Of a stretch of DNA of 64,000 nt, positions 24,213-52,329 are shown piece after piece (within the stretch, counting starts at the first letter, position 1; every line of letters begins with the position of its first letter). Made by a program: the position numbers and the translations under genes. The stretch lies in NCBI GenBank assembly GCA_036898135.1, contig CM072511.1, forward strand, positions 78,785,964 through 78,849,963. The letters are read 5' to 3'. The notes below the pieces were generated by a model. The model had not been told where the DNA came from. It saw only the letters and a list, made by a program, of their open reading frames with translations, and searched no databases. The DNA is from Oncomelania hupensis. Its lineage: Eukaryota; Mollusca; Gastropoda; Littorinimorpha; Pomatiopsidae.

Positions 24213-25467
24213 ATAACACAGTTTGTGTAGTTTTTTTTACAATGTTGATTTACTCCTCTAGTGGAGGGTACGGGTACTGTCGCTGTGTGATTGTAGGATC
24301 TGATAATTGTGCGAGTTTGATAGCACTCACACACTTTGATATCTCCGTTTGATGCCATATTTTCTTTGTTTTGAACGGCATTCTAAAATGAATGAGTGTG
24401 GAATATTGAAAAATAGGCGAGAACGATTATGATGAATAGGAACTTCTAAATAAATACAAATGGAACGCAGCCAGCATATTAAACTAAACGTCCTAAGTTC
24501 TAACTATATACTTCATCCCTCTGAATAGCACTCAGTCGCTACCACCCACACATCGATTTTAACCATAAGAAGTACGAAACTATTGTTATCTTCCTTAGTC
24601 ATCACGCTCATCATTCAAATTTTACGAGTCATTAAAGTTTAATGCAGAGACTGTGATGCTGAAAAAAGACCTCAACGCTATAAACATCTGTGTTCCTTAA
24701 TCTGTCCAACTAATTTCAGCTTCAATTATTGCACTTGTCGTCCGCCAGTGATATTTTGATACACTATTATTATTCAGGTAGCACTCATTTAAGCCTTGCG
24801 CTTATCAGCGCCTTGATGGTTTTGCCTTGTATTAATATCTGGTTTGTTTGTTGAATAGAATTCATGTTACATTATTCCAATATCAACCTCCCCGCAACAT
24901 ACCGTAACAAGAAGCCTAGATACAACGAGTAAAGAGACAAAATCCAGCGTATTACAAGATTCTTTACAGTTTAAAAAATGGTTGATATGTGTTTCGCTCG
25001 AAAAATCTTCCTCAGCGGGCGTCAATTAAGCATTATACATTTAAGAATGCAATATTCACGGAGCTCAAGAAAAAGGTGATAACAGAGGACTCTAAGGCGA
25101 CAGCCGTACAGCACGTGCATCACGAAAAAACCTGTTCATTCCCCCCCTTCCCCCTTCCCCCTTTGTTGAGCTCCTTAAACCAACAAAGTCTGACCTAACA
25201 TCACCTCTAACTATTCTTTAATTCAAACGTCGTGTTGAGACTGTGGAGAAACGCAATGTCTCAAATCGCATGCTTAATTCAAGCACCCTGGCTGGCAAGT
25301 TTGAAACTAGTAAAACCTACTGTGTGCACAAAACGCAAGATCGCCAAAAGTTTGCGTGGGACGAAGAAGATTACGACGAATAGGAGGAGAAACGGAGGTG
25401 CGGAGGAGAGGGACGGAGGATGAGGACGAGGAAGAAGAATAGAAGGAAGGAGAGAAGAAGTAAGTTA

Positions 25468-25482
25468 ATGATGATGATGATG

Positions 25483-25543
<61 letters not shown>

Positions 25544-25790
25544 AATGATGATGACCTCAAATAAGTATGATAAGAATATTATAATAATGAGGACGGGTCA
25601 GGAGGACGAGGAGAAAGAAGAGGACGAAGAGGAAGAAGAAGAAGATGATGATGATGACGATTATGGCGGCGGCGACGACGATGATGATAACTGTTATGAT
25701 GACGACGATGATGATAATGATAACGATGACGATAATAATGATGACGATGATGATCATCCTCATTTGGGCGATCAGGAGGAGGGGAGTATA
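25468..25790. repeat. (GAT)n and GAC/GAT/GAG-rich low-complexity tract
   Basis: A GAT run to about 25548, then about 240 bases rich in GAC, GAT and GAG triplets. The 198-codon plus frame (Met run, then Asp/Glu run) is explained by base composition. It has no recognisable domain. Confidence 0.9.
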
Positions 25791-28700
25791 AATAAAAGAC
25801 CAGACACAGGAAAATGGAGAAAAGAACATTATCATAAAGGGAAGGAAAAGGAGGTTTTCAATACGGGAGGAAGGGGAGAAAGATCCGAGGTTTCTCGCGT
25901 TACTGTAATCATCAACGACCAACCCTCATCCAACATAGATGAGGGCAGCCACGGTCCATCGAGTCAAAGGGTCCGAGGATTCAGGGCTTGTCAACAGGGA
26001 GGGCAGGAGATGTCAGCACCTCCCACAGTCGCTGCACATGCAGTTTCTAGAGGAATAGAGTTGATGCCACTGAACTGATACAAGTCTGTTATTAAAATGC
26101 GTTTGAGTTACAGTTAAAATTTGTGCAACAAAAAAAAGTAGTAATAATAATAAAATGTCTAATTCACGCTCAGAGATAACAATGTCTTTCATAGTCATGC
26201 ATTCTTCGGATTTAGGAGTTGTAAAACTTGAATCTAAACTGCGAGTCCGATCTTTCAAAAGGTCTTCGGCTATAACAGTAAATGGCTAATCTCCTATACA
26301 ATTGAAGCACAGACGCCCAACAGATTAACGAAACGGTACGTGACGAACTTGCTCCAAGGCGTTCTTGTGAATTCGCCGAGCGGGAATATTGCTTGCGTGT
26401 GGTATTGAGTGACGCGTAATTACAGTATCAAGGAGCTTTTTGCTAGATTCGCGCATTGACGTTATCAAGGACCCCACTGGGTTTTTTTCCAGCTGCTTGT
26501 CCATCTGAGTTTTTACCTTAACGAACCCTTTTATGATCATATTATCATATTATCCAATGTGAAAGCTTGATTTTTTTTTAAATTTCAGATTCGCATTAAA
26601 TTAAAAAAAAAAAAAAACAGTATAAGAACAATTCTGGAAGGAATCTTATGGAAACAAGCATGATTCTAATTCAAGAAGTCAGTCCAACAGAAGACTTGTA
26701 GACTTAATGCAATCACACACACATATTTTTCATACGTCGTCAAAGTCAATACTTCGATGCCAGCAAGCTGTCTGTGATGGAAATCATTATTTATAATACA
26801 AGACAAAATGTCGTATTAGATACGGCATTATTCCGACAAGAGATAAAGTAGATAAGCAGCTACTTTTGTAACCTCATGAAATAAGACAACAATTCTAATA
26901 CAAGCATGCATTCGATGTTGTAAACAATTATCAATTGAACACAGTGAAGAGTTCCAACATTCGACAACGGCAGAGCAACAGTCATAACTAATGTACCAAC
27001 TGAAAGTTTCAGACGTACTTCTGCAAAATTCAAGGGTATTACAGCGTTACATACTCTTTTTTCACATTCATAATGAGTGTTGCCCCATCAAAAAAAACAA
27101 ACAAGATTACACCCAAAACTAATCTCTTTAAAAATACGATACCTTCATTTGTTTATGTGCCTTTTAATAGCTTCAAGGTTGATTGTAAAACCAGCACCGC
27201 AGCGAAAGTGTGTATAGCAGGCACAGTTGTTCGTTGACATAAGAAAGATAGGCCTAAAATTCAAAGCGTAGCCGTGGGTTTGAGCACCGAATAGCCCATT
27301 ATATGCTGTTTTTGAATGTGACGAAAAAGCCATTTTTCAAGTAAACTCATTGCCACAAACAAATAAATAAACATCTTTGATATTATGGTCCTTTAACTGC
27401 CTTTGGTACAGGATACGTAACCAATCCAATCTAATCCCTCCTCATCATGATTTTGTTACTGTATCATACAGGTAGAGATTTGTTCACAACAGCAAAAGTC
27501 GACTCAGTGTAGGGCTTTTGTTTTTACAGCGCTTCTTCCCTTTCGAAGGAAACACTATAATGAAGATCGCTCTCTTTAGCCTAAATTCATCCACAATTAT
27601 TTTTTAATTCCAAGCACCACATTTTCTACCAAAATACTCATTCGTGTTGCTACGGTAGCGTTCCAAGCAGCGTCACGTCACGGTTGAGTAAATATATAAT
27701 TCGACCTTCTTCTAAACCTCTGCTGGCCTGACTTGCATGAAGTCGGAGAGAAACATTTCCATACACGCCCTATCATGCAATGCCAATGGGCCATGGGACC
27801 TGATCCTCCCAGCACAGTGGGATTTGGGCGTTACATCACGACAAGCTTACCCTCACGAACTTGGGTCATCATTTTTCGTGGTACGGTGTTCAGCTGTCAA
27901 TGACGTATCAGAACTGCAGGGCGAATATTGATAACCCCTCTCAAGTAGAATCTCCTTACTACTAGTAGTGCCAAGAATGCAGAAGTAGGCGTAAGCTTGC
28001 GCTTCTAATTAAGATGAGTGGAACATATGAACGTCGTTAATCTCTTACAAGAGCCAAGGATAGAGTGAAAAGTTGCGATTTGTGCAACAAACATGGGAAC
28101 AAACACCGCGCCGAAAAGTAGCAAAGACTTAGACAGGCGATAATTCTCAAAGGAAACAAATATTCACAAATAATTATTGACCGAGACTAAATCTATGCAA
28201 TATTTTTTTTTGTTGCTTTTTTGCGTGCAAGTCTAAAGCGAGTCATGAAATCTTGAAATTGACTTGTCAAGGCTGGAGCATGATAACACCAGAAAAGAAC
28301 TTGTATAGCTAGGACCTGACAAACGAAATTTATAAGACAACTGCAAAGCGGCAAGGTTGATAATCGGGAAAGGTCGGGCCGGCTGTCGAGATGGTGCGAA
28401 GAGATAGTGCAATGAAGGGAGACAACAGCACGCCTTTCATTTATTACCTCCCCGCTGCGTGATGCATGGTCTATCCGCCCCTTGCCGCGACAGCTCTACT
28501 AGCGCAGTTTGGCTAGTTAGCCCAGAGTTACTTTTGTTTAAAGTGAGAGGTGTCTGCTCTACTTTCTGCGATATTGTAGAAACTTGTCTTTTCTTGGTAA
28601 ATTTGCCAAGTATACTTAGTCATGGTAAAAAAAAAAATCTGGTTAGATCGATGAAGATCTTTTGTTTTTGGTACGTTTTCTTGCTTAGATTGTCTGATAA

Positions 28701-28810
28701 TGTTTTAAGGCTAACGATAAATGCAGACTACGCACAAAAAGCCAACATTTGAGATATTCGTTAAAAGAAACGTGGACACAAAGTACAAATAAGACTTAAG
28801 CCAACATAAA

Positions 28811-29757
28811 TGATCCTATCTTATCCTGTCCCGTAACTCGCAGGTCGTAGGGGCACCACAGATGATCGTTTAACCAGCGTACTCCATCTTTCCCTGTCCT
28901 CAGCAACTCCGATTGTTTCGCTCAGTGTCAAACCAGTCCATTCTCGAATGTTGTCCTCCCACCTCTTTTTCGGTCTCCCTCTTCTTCTACCTCCTTGCAC
29001 TGTGCTTTGCAGGATGGTCTTTGCAAGACCTGATGATGTGGTGACGTGGCCATACCATCGAAGTTTCCTTTTTCTACAAATGTGAGCAGGTCATCGTGTT
29101 GTCCAATGGCCTTGTGTGATGGTCTGTCGGACTTCGTCGTTGGTGATGTGATGGGATGGTTATAGGAAATGCCCAAAAGTCTTCTGTAGCACTTCATCTC
29201 CGTGCTTTGTATTCTTCGTTGTAGATCTGCTGTGAAGGTCCATGTTTCGCATGCATATAGGAAGATGGAGATTTAAAGGGAGCGCAGCAGTCTTACCTTG
29301 GACTATAGACTGATGGTCCTGTCTTTCCAAATTGGCATCAACCTTGCCAGGGCAGCAGTTGTTTGTGCGATCCTGGAGAAGACTTCCTGTCGGGACCCAT
29401 TGTCTGATACAATGACTACTAAATATTTGAAGCTATGCCCTGTGTTGAAGGATTGGCCTTGGACTTTGATGTCGGTGTTGATGCCATTGGTGTTGTTGAT
29501 CATCATTTTGGTCTTTTATGCACTTATTTCCATTCCATAGGCTCTGGAGGTGGTGTCAAGCCTCTGTACCAGCTGTTCAAGTTCTAGTTTCTCTCCAGCC
29601 AATCCATCAATGTCATCCGCAAAACGAACGTTGGAGATTGCTCTTCCCCATATGCTGACTATGCCTTCGTGATCTGCAAGGGCATCTGACATGATGAGCT
29701 CTAGGAAGATGTTGAAGAGTGTTGGAGAGATGCCTACCCTCTCCAACACTCTCCAAC
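28811..29757 (-). mobile_element. 5'-truncated, decayed LINE (endonuclease-reverse transcriptase type), 3' part
   Basis: Minus-strand pieces encode reverse transcriptase motifs in broken frames. These are SPTLFNIFLE, the catalytic block NVRFADDIDGLAG (FADD codons at 29612-29623), an RIAQTTAALARLMPIWKD segment and a MKCYRRLLGISY C-terminal motif. The 3' end has the family terminus with a GATA/GGATA-type tail near 28811-28825. Frameshifts and stops separate the blocks, so it is dead. The type matches the abundant invertebrate LINEs annotated as endonuclease-reverse transcriptase, probably RTE-like. I am not certain of the clade. The copy at 54.4-56.4 kb is the same family. Confidence 0.88.
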
Positions 29758-29911
29758 ATACATGTTAATTCTCCAAGAACAAGCAGGATGTTTATTTTAT
29801 GGTGTCAGTAAAATTATCAAACCAAAATGTTTACCCATTCACCTGACACATGTAGGACAAAATTCCGATCCAACTATTTTAGTTTAAACTACCGCAGAGA
29901 AAAAGGGGTGT

Positions 29912-29912
29912 A

Positions 29913-30002
<90 letters not shown>

Positions 30003-30003
30003 G

Positions 30004-30080
<77 letters not shown>
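29912..30080. repeat. (AAT)n microsatellite, about 170 bp
   Basis: A long AAT run with one ACG interruption. The sequence at 30080-30530 to its right looks repeat-derived but is not assigned. Confidence 0.97.
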
Positions 30081-30081
<1 letters not shown>

Positions 30082-31161
30082 TTAACATTTGGATACCGAC
30101 AAATCTAGTCTGTTCTAGTCGCATACCAACACTTTCGCAACATGCATACACATATCCTTGAAAAGTAAGAATATAAAATACCAAGGAAGAGAAGAAGCAA
30201 ATAAAAATAAACAGTCAGTCGGAGTGGATGGTAAAACTGGATGAATTACGGAAGCTGAAAAAGATTAATTTTGAGAGCAGATTTGAAGGCGGAGAGTGTA
30301 TGCTTGCTGCGAAGAGAGATGGGCAATTTGTTCCAGGTTTTTGGACCCAAAACGGAGAGTTAAGGATTGTGAACCTGCAGACACAAGTTTTGAGCGAGGA
30401 ATGCGGAGTCCGTATCAGAAGAAGACCGGAGATTTCGAAATAGCACGTAGAGCTCAAAGCAGTCAGATAGGTTTTGATGGTACAGAATCAAAGCAAAGAG
30501 AGACTTGTAGCGACTGATTACTACAAAATAGACATCAGTAATACCAGTAAGAATCAGCCGAAGCAAAAACCATTTGCAACAGCATTCGTGTCAACTGTTT
30601 GTGTGTATTACCTGGTATAATAAAAATTAATAATTTATTCCATTATACCTTAACATCAAGCTTGTAAGAATATATTGGAAAGGGAAAGGGGATGCTTTTC
30701 TTCATCCCGAATTGTGAACTTACGTCCTTTGAGCTGTTTTATTTTATGTGCAGGAAGAGCGCCATGTAAATAACCATACTAATGAGTCTTTCCTCTATGC
30801 ATACTGCCGTATTGCAAACACTGGAACATCAGCTCGCGCCTTTTGACCCATTCCTTGGGTCACTCACTCCAGAACCGAGAATGCAAGCGCTGCCTTCCTA
30901 AGCCCAACACTCAATTGCTACAATCTGGTATCGGCCTTGCGTTGGCCGCAGAGTGTGCTACGATGCGGGTTGTTTTCAAGTGATTGGGAGGTAGACTGAT
31001 TCCACTAATATTGATGGCTAGGTGTTGGTGTTTTGCGCTGTCTTTTATCGCCTACGCTCCAAAGAAAAGATCAATGACATCACCATCGATATCTACATCA
31101 ATTCTTTTGAGAGAAACATTAGCACGTTGCTGGCAGTTCTTTGTACATTTTAGACACTAGA

Positions 31162-31162
<1 letters not shown>

Positions 31163-31229
<67 letters not shown>

Positions 31230-31230
31230 T
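31163..31230. repeat. (AAT)n microsatellite
   Basis: A pure AAT run of about 68 bases. Confidence 0.97.
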
Positions 31231-31359
31231 TTTTATTCAACAATACAGGATGATATCACGCGCTTTTGTCTTCAATGGAACTCAAAGTGCGGCGATCTGA
31301 AGATATCGCTATTACAGAAGTCGGAATAGAAATCAATTTTTATTTTTGAAATTTTAGAT

Positions 31360-31535
31360 TGACTGCGTCCTATACCATTATTGAAGGGAAGGAGGAAACC
31401 TAAGTACCCGGAGAAAACCCTCAGTGTCCTGAAAGGTTTCGTACCTAAGTTACGTATGTTTGTGCCCCGCGTGGTTGGAGCCCGCGACATTGGACATCTG
31501 CAGTGCAGCACATACCCTATTCCATAAGACCACGA
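31360..31535 (-). mobile_element. SINE-B, degraded copy, minus strand
   Basis: The reverse complement contains a tRNA-head-like cgtcgtggtcttatggaata, then tctccgggtacttaggtttc and cttcaataatggtatagg. These parallel the SINE-B blocks in order. The 3' end is not recognisable. Confidence 0.5.
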
Positions 31536-32798
31536 CGACCATAATGATGATTGTGGCAATGATGATGATAACGACCTCCAAAAGGTGATGAAAACACTGC
31601 ATTGTAAAGTGCAGCGCACGTCTCCATGAATCATGCTCATACACTCCCCGATGCTTAACATTTGTGTTGCCCTCGGCATAAATGAATGAATGAAAATGTA
31701 TTTAGCGTATAAACATTTCCACACAGTACCAAAAACAACAGCAGCAGCAGCAACCTTTTTTGCCAACACAACAAAAGTTGTCGAAGAATAAACGGCGGTT
31801 CTTATCAGTCTCCATTATCTGACACAGAGTAGCGAGATGCGGGTGAATGTGTAGTGCCATCAAGAGCAAGTGATACATTACTTATACCTTCCATGTCTAG
31901 TATAGACACGATCATCTTACCCTTGTTTTGTTAAAGTCTTGTATCCGCAATGAAGATTTTGTTAAAATCTTGCTTCCACACTAAGTTTATGTAAGTTGTC
32001 AAGCAGTCCCTTTGAAACCAAAATGTAAGTTAAAGTTAACCTATATAGTAACAACCAAAGATTATTTTGATCTTGCTCAGTTGTAGCCTGAAAAAACCGC
32101 AACCAAACTGCAACTCGAGTGTGAGCGAGAAGCCAGATTTGTGTTACTTTCTCCGTGGATCGTTCATCAAGCTATGATGAGTCTTCGAATATTCCTAACG
32201 TTCAGAAGTGAGGCCTCACAGAGCTGTTCTTATCTTCAGAACAATGCAACTGAAGATAAGCAGACTGTTTCTGGTTATAGCGCTGGTCAGATACAATGAA
32301 CTCACCTCTAGATTGAGGAGGATGCAAAGTTTTGATTTACCATAGTGTGAGAATGTGTGGAAAGTAAAGACTCATGAAGATGGAGATAGTGATGGCGACG
32401 ATGACGATGATGATGGTTGATTGATGAGGAGGATGGCGAAGACGATAATGAAGACGATAGTTGTATTGATGACAGAGATGGACATGATCACGATGATAGC
32501 AATGGCGATGATAGTGGTGAGAATGGAACTAGGTTCAGTCAGCGTGTTTGAAGTGATATACAGTATGGTCAACATGCGCCGGAAATAACACGACTTTGGT
32601 GTATGTCCACATAAAACGGATGCTCACGAATACCTGCAACAATTCCAAAGACATTCTACTAAAGCCAAGTATCATAATGCACGAAATAGCGACAGGTATA
32701 TAATCCAAAAGTGTTTCCTATGAAAGCTGCCAGATATTGAGGCTTTAAAGTGGGCGTATTTTTCAAAGGTTATCAGTCCCATCGCCGGAAGCCCCAAC

Positions 32799-33298
32799 NN
32801 NNNNNNNNNNNNNNNNNNNNNNNNNNNNNNNNNNNNNNNNNNNNNNNNNNNNNNNNNNNNNNNNNNNNNNNNNNNNNNNNNNNNNNNNNNNNNNNNNNNN
32901 NNNNNNNNNNNNNNNNNNNNNNNNNNNNNNNNNNNNNNNNNNNNNNNNNNNNNNNNNNNNNNNNNNNNNNNNNNNNNNNNNNNNNNNNNNNNNNNNNNNN
33001 NNNNNNNNNNNNNNNNNNNNNNNNNNNNNNNNNNNNNNNNNNNNNNNNNNNNNNNNNNNNNNNNNNNNNNNNNNNNNNNNNNNNNNNNNNNNNNNNNNNN
33101 NNNNNNNNNNNNNNNNNNNNNNNNNNNNNNNNNNNNNNNNNNNNNNNNNNNNNNNNNNNNNNNNNNNNNNNNNNNNNNNNNNNNNNNNNNNNNNNNNNNN
33201 NNNNNNNNNNNNNNNNNNNNNNNNNNNNNNNNNNNNNNNNNNNNNNNNNNNNNNNNNNNNNNNNNNNNNNNNNNNNNNNNNNNNNNNNNNNNNNNNNN
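32799..33298. other. Assembly gap of exactly 500 N
   Basis: There are 500 consecutive N. The round number suggests a fixed-size scaffolding gap, so the true distance is unknown. It lies 47 bases past the stop codon of the nuclear receptor and probably hides its 3' UTR. Confidence 0.99.
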
Positions 33299-33345
33299 TC
33301 CCCAGCAGAGTGCTCACAGGCAAGCTCGAGGCTCGTCTACAGCCG

Positions 33346-48115
<14,770 letters not shown>

Positions 48116-49786
48116 CTGCAACACAGAAAAGAGAGAAATTTGGTTATTAATGAAGATTACACACATACATGCTTTTTACATCGGAAAATTATTTTCGTTT
48201 GCAACGACACACGAGAGCGAAAGTCATGAGGAATCCAAATATAAAATGTATCCTTTAAAATACAGGCACTCACAACCCAAAAGAGGCGGCAGTGAATGAC
48301 CCCAAATGCGTTGGTGGGGACTAGCGAAGTAAAACAATGGTACGTTACTAGTCTGAAGAGACGCTTAATGACTACATCCTTGGGTCGCTTTTTCGCTGTT
48401 TACACGCCCGTCTGAGGGCTTTCACCCCAATAATGCGGATTAATACACTGTTCCATGATCATATTATCTAGTGTAAAAGCTTGAAAATATGATCTCAGAC
48501 TCCTTTTGAAGTACAGTACGACACCAACTGTACTAAACAGTACATATGACAATACAGCACAATGAAGCACAAACACAACACAAATTACCATTACTGACTG
48601 ATGGCCTTGCAATGATGTTACTTAAAACCCACATCATAATATAAATGTGTCTGGAAAAAAGAGTGTGCACAGTTCATCACAATATAGGATACATAGTTTA
48701 GTAATTGATACGGAACAACACTGCCATGAAATACAACTACGGGCATAACCAACCCAGTAACATTCCACCCTTTCTAACGCTACCCGCTCACATAATAGAA
48801 TTGAATCAAAGCAAAGAAAACGGAATTCAACTTTCTATTACAGAAGGAACCGAGACAAATGTCTTCTAATGCCAGCCACAAAAACTATTTTAAAAAAAAG
48901 TGAATCAATATTCTAGTATAAAAAGTGCAGATATAAATAATACTGCAAGGCATTATCGGTAATAGTGTTAGTTTTCAACCTTCTGTCATTCTAATATATT
49001 TCCTTTCGCTAATGCCTCTATCTGTTTCTGTCTGTCTGTCTGTCTCTCTCCAGAATCTCTGAACAGCATCACTTCTTTCTCTCCTTCCCTCTTCTTATTT
49101 TCTCCTCTCTTCAACTCTTATTCGTCCAATCGCTCTACCTCATTTTTCATCTTCTATCATCTTCCTTCCAATCATTTCTTCTTCAATGATCACGTCATCA
49201 TCTTGAGCTCGTCCTTCTGCTATCAACATCATCCCTTTACCTTACCTGTCAGGCTGCCTCCCACGGATCTCCACAATTAGCTCTCCCCCTTTTCACTATT
49301 CGTGTACAATTTTCTCGAGTGTTTGCTAACCGAGGAAAGAAAATGCCATTCACGTTCCGCCGACGAATTCGCAAGCCTACCTGACCTGATTCAGCCGTGT
49401 GTATCGTTCAGGAGGGAATACAATTATCTCGTAATGTAACAGCATTGAAGGTGTCTCTTTTCGCTTTCTCTTCAGTGTTCTCCGTTTTTAAAATGTATTA
49501 CAATGGACATTCATTTCAAATTCGTTTAACTGTCACACTGATATTTATAAATGGTGTAAATTTAACGAGAATTGAGAATTCACAAGAAACATGTAAATAC
49601 TAATTTCCGGTGGCTTTGAGATGTTGGATGGAGCAAGAAAATCAGAAAGGAGAGAAGAGCTGAGGGGAGACGTATGGCCGTGCAGTTGGTGGAGTGAAAT
49701 AAATTGCTCACACGTCACTGAACAATATACATGTGTGTCGCAATCGAGTCCTAAACAAAACCGTAACCTGAAGAAAACGTAATAAA

Positions 49787-49855
49787 ATTGACATGTAGCA
49801 CCCGGCCACATTGACATGTAGCACCCGGCCAAATTGACATGTAGCACTCGGCCAC
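49787..49855. repeat. 23-bp tandem repeat, 3 copies
   Basis: Three adjacent units of attgacatgtagcacccgg-ccac differ at two or three positions only. Confidence 0.93.
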
Positions 49856-50327
49856 ACTTGTCTTAGGATTATGAATTCCTTATGTACTTGCATACTGGCT
49901 AAGTCAAATTTCACAAGGATAGCGCGTGTTTGATTTCTTCTGCAAAAATACATAAGCCGGACTTACGAGGACCAATCAGAAGCAAGAGTGTGACGTCCCG
50001 AGTTAAGAGATCAACCTAAACTTCTCCCACACGCATGATTACAAGCAATACAGTTTGTCTGCTACACACGACTTGTCGAGCTAAGGTAGTTAAATTCACA
50101 TGCTGGTTGTCGGTCTTTTTCTTTTTTTTAAACAGTAAAATTAGAGTCTCCGCACGCCGAGGCGTATCGATTTTAGTAAAGTTGTTTCCTATTATAGTCA
50201 AATCGTGAATGAGCACATTACATCGTCATGAATAAGTGCCTTGGTGTAGTAAAATTACACAGCTATACACGTTTATAAATTCGAACCGGGCCGTGATAAA
50301 CATGGCGCTACTAACTCCGACACCATG

Positions 50328-50451
50328 CATAAGCCGTAAAACGTAAGCCAAATGGGGTCACTAACCTCATAAGGTGTGGCCACCCGTCAAAATTCCGGTC
50401 AGTGAAAACTCTCATACCTCAATACATAAGCCGTAAAACGTAAGCCAAATG
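50328..50451. repeat. 27-bp direct repeat, 2 copies
   Basis: The sequence cataagccgtaaaacgtaag-ccaaatg occurs at about 50328 and again about 97 bases later. A related acataagccg is near 49950. The function is unknown. Confidence 0.8.
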
Positions 50452-52329
50452 TCGCCACTACCTAAATATCCAAGAGAATTCAAATTATGACCATTACTCT
50501 CTTGATCTGGCTAACGTTGGTGAAAAGAGGGATGGCACTGATTATTGATTCCAGCGTGATACGAAATACGCCATTCCTCACTAGGTTTTCATTTTGTGCC
50601 ATTAAAGCAGTTACGACGAGGAGGAGGAAAAGGAGGAGGAGGAGGAGCAAGAGGTGGATGAGGAGGAAGAGAAGGAGGAGGAGGACACCTCAAAAACGAC
50701 GACCATGACGATGAAGCTGCTGCTATCTATTACCGATGATGACTATAACTTCAATGACTAAACCAAAGAAAACGACAACGACGACGATGATCCGACGGAA
50801 AACGACGACAAAGACGACGATGATGCTGCTACTGCTGATGATGAACCGTATCACCTGAATTTGGTTACCCGAAAACTGATGCAAGAGAAGCAGCTATCCT
50901 CATTAAAAGAAAGGGGTTACCCGGTACATCGTTCGAGCATCGCCCGATAAGGATGAGGGAGGCTCGGCACTCGCAAATTAGACTAGCGATGATCGGGAGC
51001 CATGGAAAAGCATGTAGCCTTATCAGTATGCTAAAGTGTCAATATTCCATCATATCGCCTGACACGCTTGATGCTTATCAACTTCACATTTCATCCCCCG
51101 TGTTTCATTATCGTTGTTGACGAGGCTCAACATCGACACTTTACATCGACACTCTATATATACACACATTAACATACTCGCATTCTAGCTTATATATATA
51201 TATACACACAAACAAACGTTAACAGACTCGCTTTATAACTTCTGTATCTATCTATTCCGAACAGTATTGTACGTCTATATATCCCATCTTTAAGTCTTGA
51301 TTTCCCGATCCTCCAATGTACGCTCTTATGATGTTTCCTTCAACATTCATCCTGTATAATTATTCGTATGCTCTGTCTATTCGCCTTCAACTTTGTCACT
51401 TAAAATGTCTAGATATTGTATTGAAATTTATTGGAGGCATGCCACAACCTATGGCTATACAAATTTATCCTAATTTTATCCACATATAATTATAAAGAAT
51501 TACAACAGAGAAGACGGCGTTTTGGAGTATACTTTGTAATCATATGAAGAGCAGTGGATGTAAAAACGTGTATAGAGAAAACGGAATCATACTTTTTAAA
51601 AGAAACTTATTTCTTTAGGAAAGGGATGAAGAGAGATATGGGTACATAAAAACACTCCTATATAAGCAGTGTCCATCTGTATGTGTTGCAACTGCCGACA
51701 GAAACCATGTGAAACCCAGAGATGATAGTTTAGGCTTAGAAGCATACACACAGAGAAATATATTTAGCAGCAAATGAATCAACGTACTGACATGATTGTT
51801 GCTGCAACCCAAGAATAAGAAGAAGAAGAGGGGGAATGCGATATAGGGGTGTGGGGAGATAGGTGGAGAATGAAGCGGTAACAACTAAATACAAGTGAAG
51901 GGGGTAATATTTCGCCGTAAGCGCCATTATGCCAACGCGTCGCAAGTGAGGAAAGCTTTAATAAACTGCCCGCTTCTCGTGTTTGCTGAATCAACAATCA
52001 GGCGGGCACTCGATCGCAGCAGCATCCAAATAGATACCCAAAGTTGGCAAACACCCCGGCCGCGCCTCTGTCCTAAGCCCTCGTCTCTCTTGCTGCACTT
52101 CACTAGTCATAACATTAACAACGATTTTTATTTTCCTCGCATGGGGTGTGGTGGGTTTGGTGCCCTGAGCGTATGGAAGAGGAAAGGGGTTGGGGGTAGC
52201 GGGGTTAAGAGCTGAGAAGTTCTTTTCGCCGAGGAGTGGGAAGGAGAGCAGGTATAGGGAGGGGGGTGTATTGTGTGGGGTGTGGTAGCACGATGATGCA
52301 CTCTATGTGCGAGGGGTCCAGGCTCATCA

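Larger units (their letters stand above)
23216..28810. other. No gene seen apart from the LINE end and the GAT tract
   Basis: Mostly unique sequence. A 71-codon minus-strand frame at 26325-26540 has a protein-like composition but no recognised family. A block near 26150-26190 (aaaatgtctaattcacgctc) recurs near 39812 with changes, so at least some of this is repeat-derived. Confidence 0.55.
30081..32798. other. No gene seen; contains SINE-B remnant and possible receptor downstream region
   Basis: Positions 30200-30520 look like part of an interspersed repeat next to (AAT)n. The stretch 31536-32798 is unique, with a GATGAC-rich patch at 32375-32520. The receptor's 3' UTR may extend here beyond the gap, but no polyadenylation site could be chosen. 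Confidence 0.5.
48116..52329. other. Receptor 5' side; no exon identified
   Basis: At least one upstream exon of the receptor should lie to the right of 48115, ending in a phase-2 donor on the minus strand. I could not identify it. The stretch holds short tandem repeats at 49787 and 50328, and GAG/GAC-rich low-complexity DNA at 50615-50850. Confidence 0.5.

Noticed and set aside
25482..26078. A 198-codon frame with Met and Asp/Glu runs
   Set aside because: It is created by GAT/GAC/GAG triplet repeats. There is no domain and no conserved pattern outside the repeats.
26325..26540. A 71-codon minus frame with protein-like composition (KVKTQMDKQLEKNP...)
   Set aside because: I do not recognise it, the flanks are weak and no partner exon was found. 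It could be an exon, but the support is insufficient.
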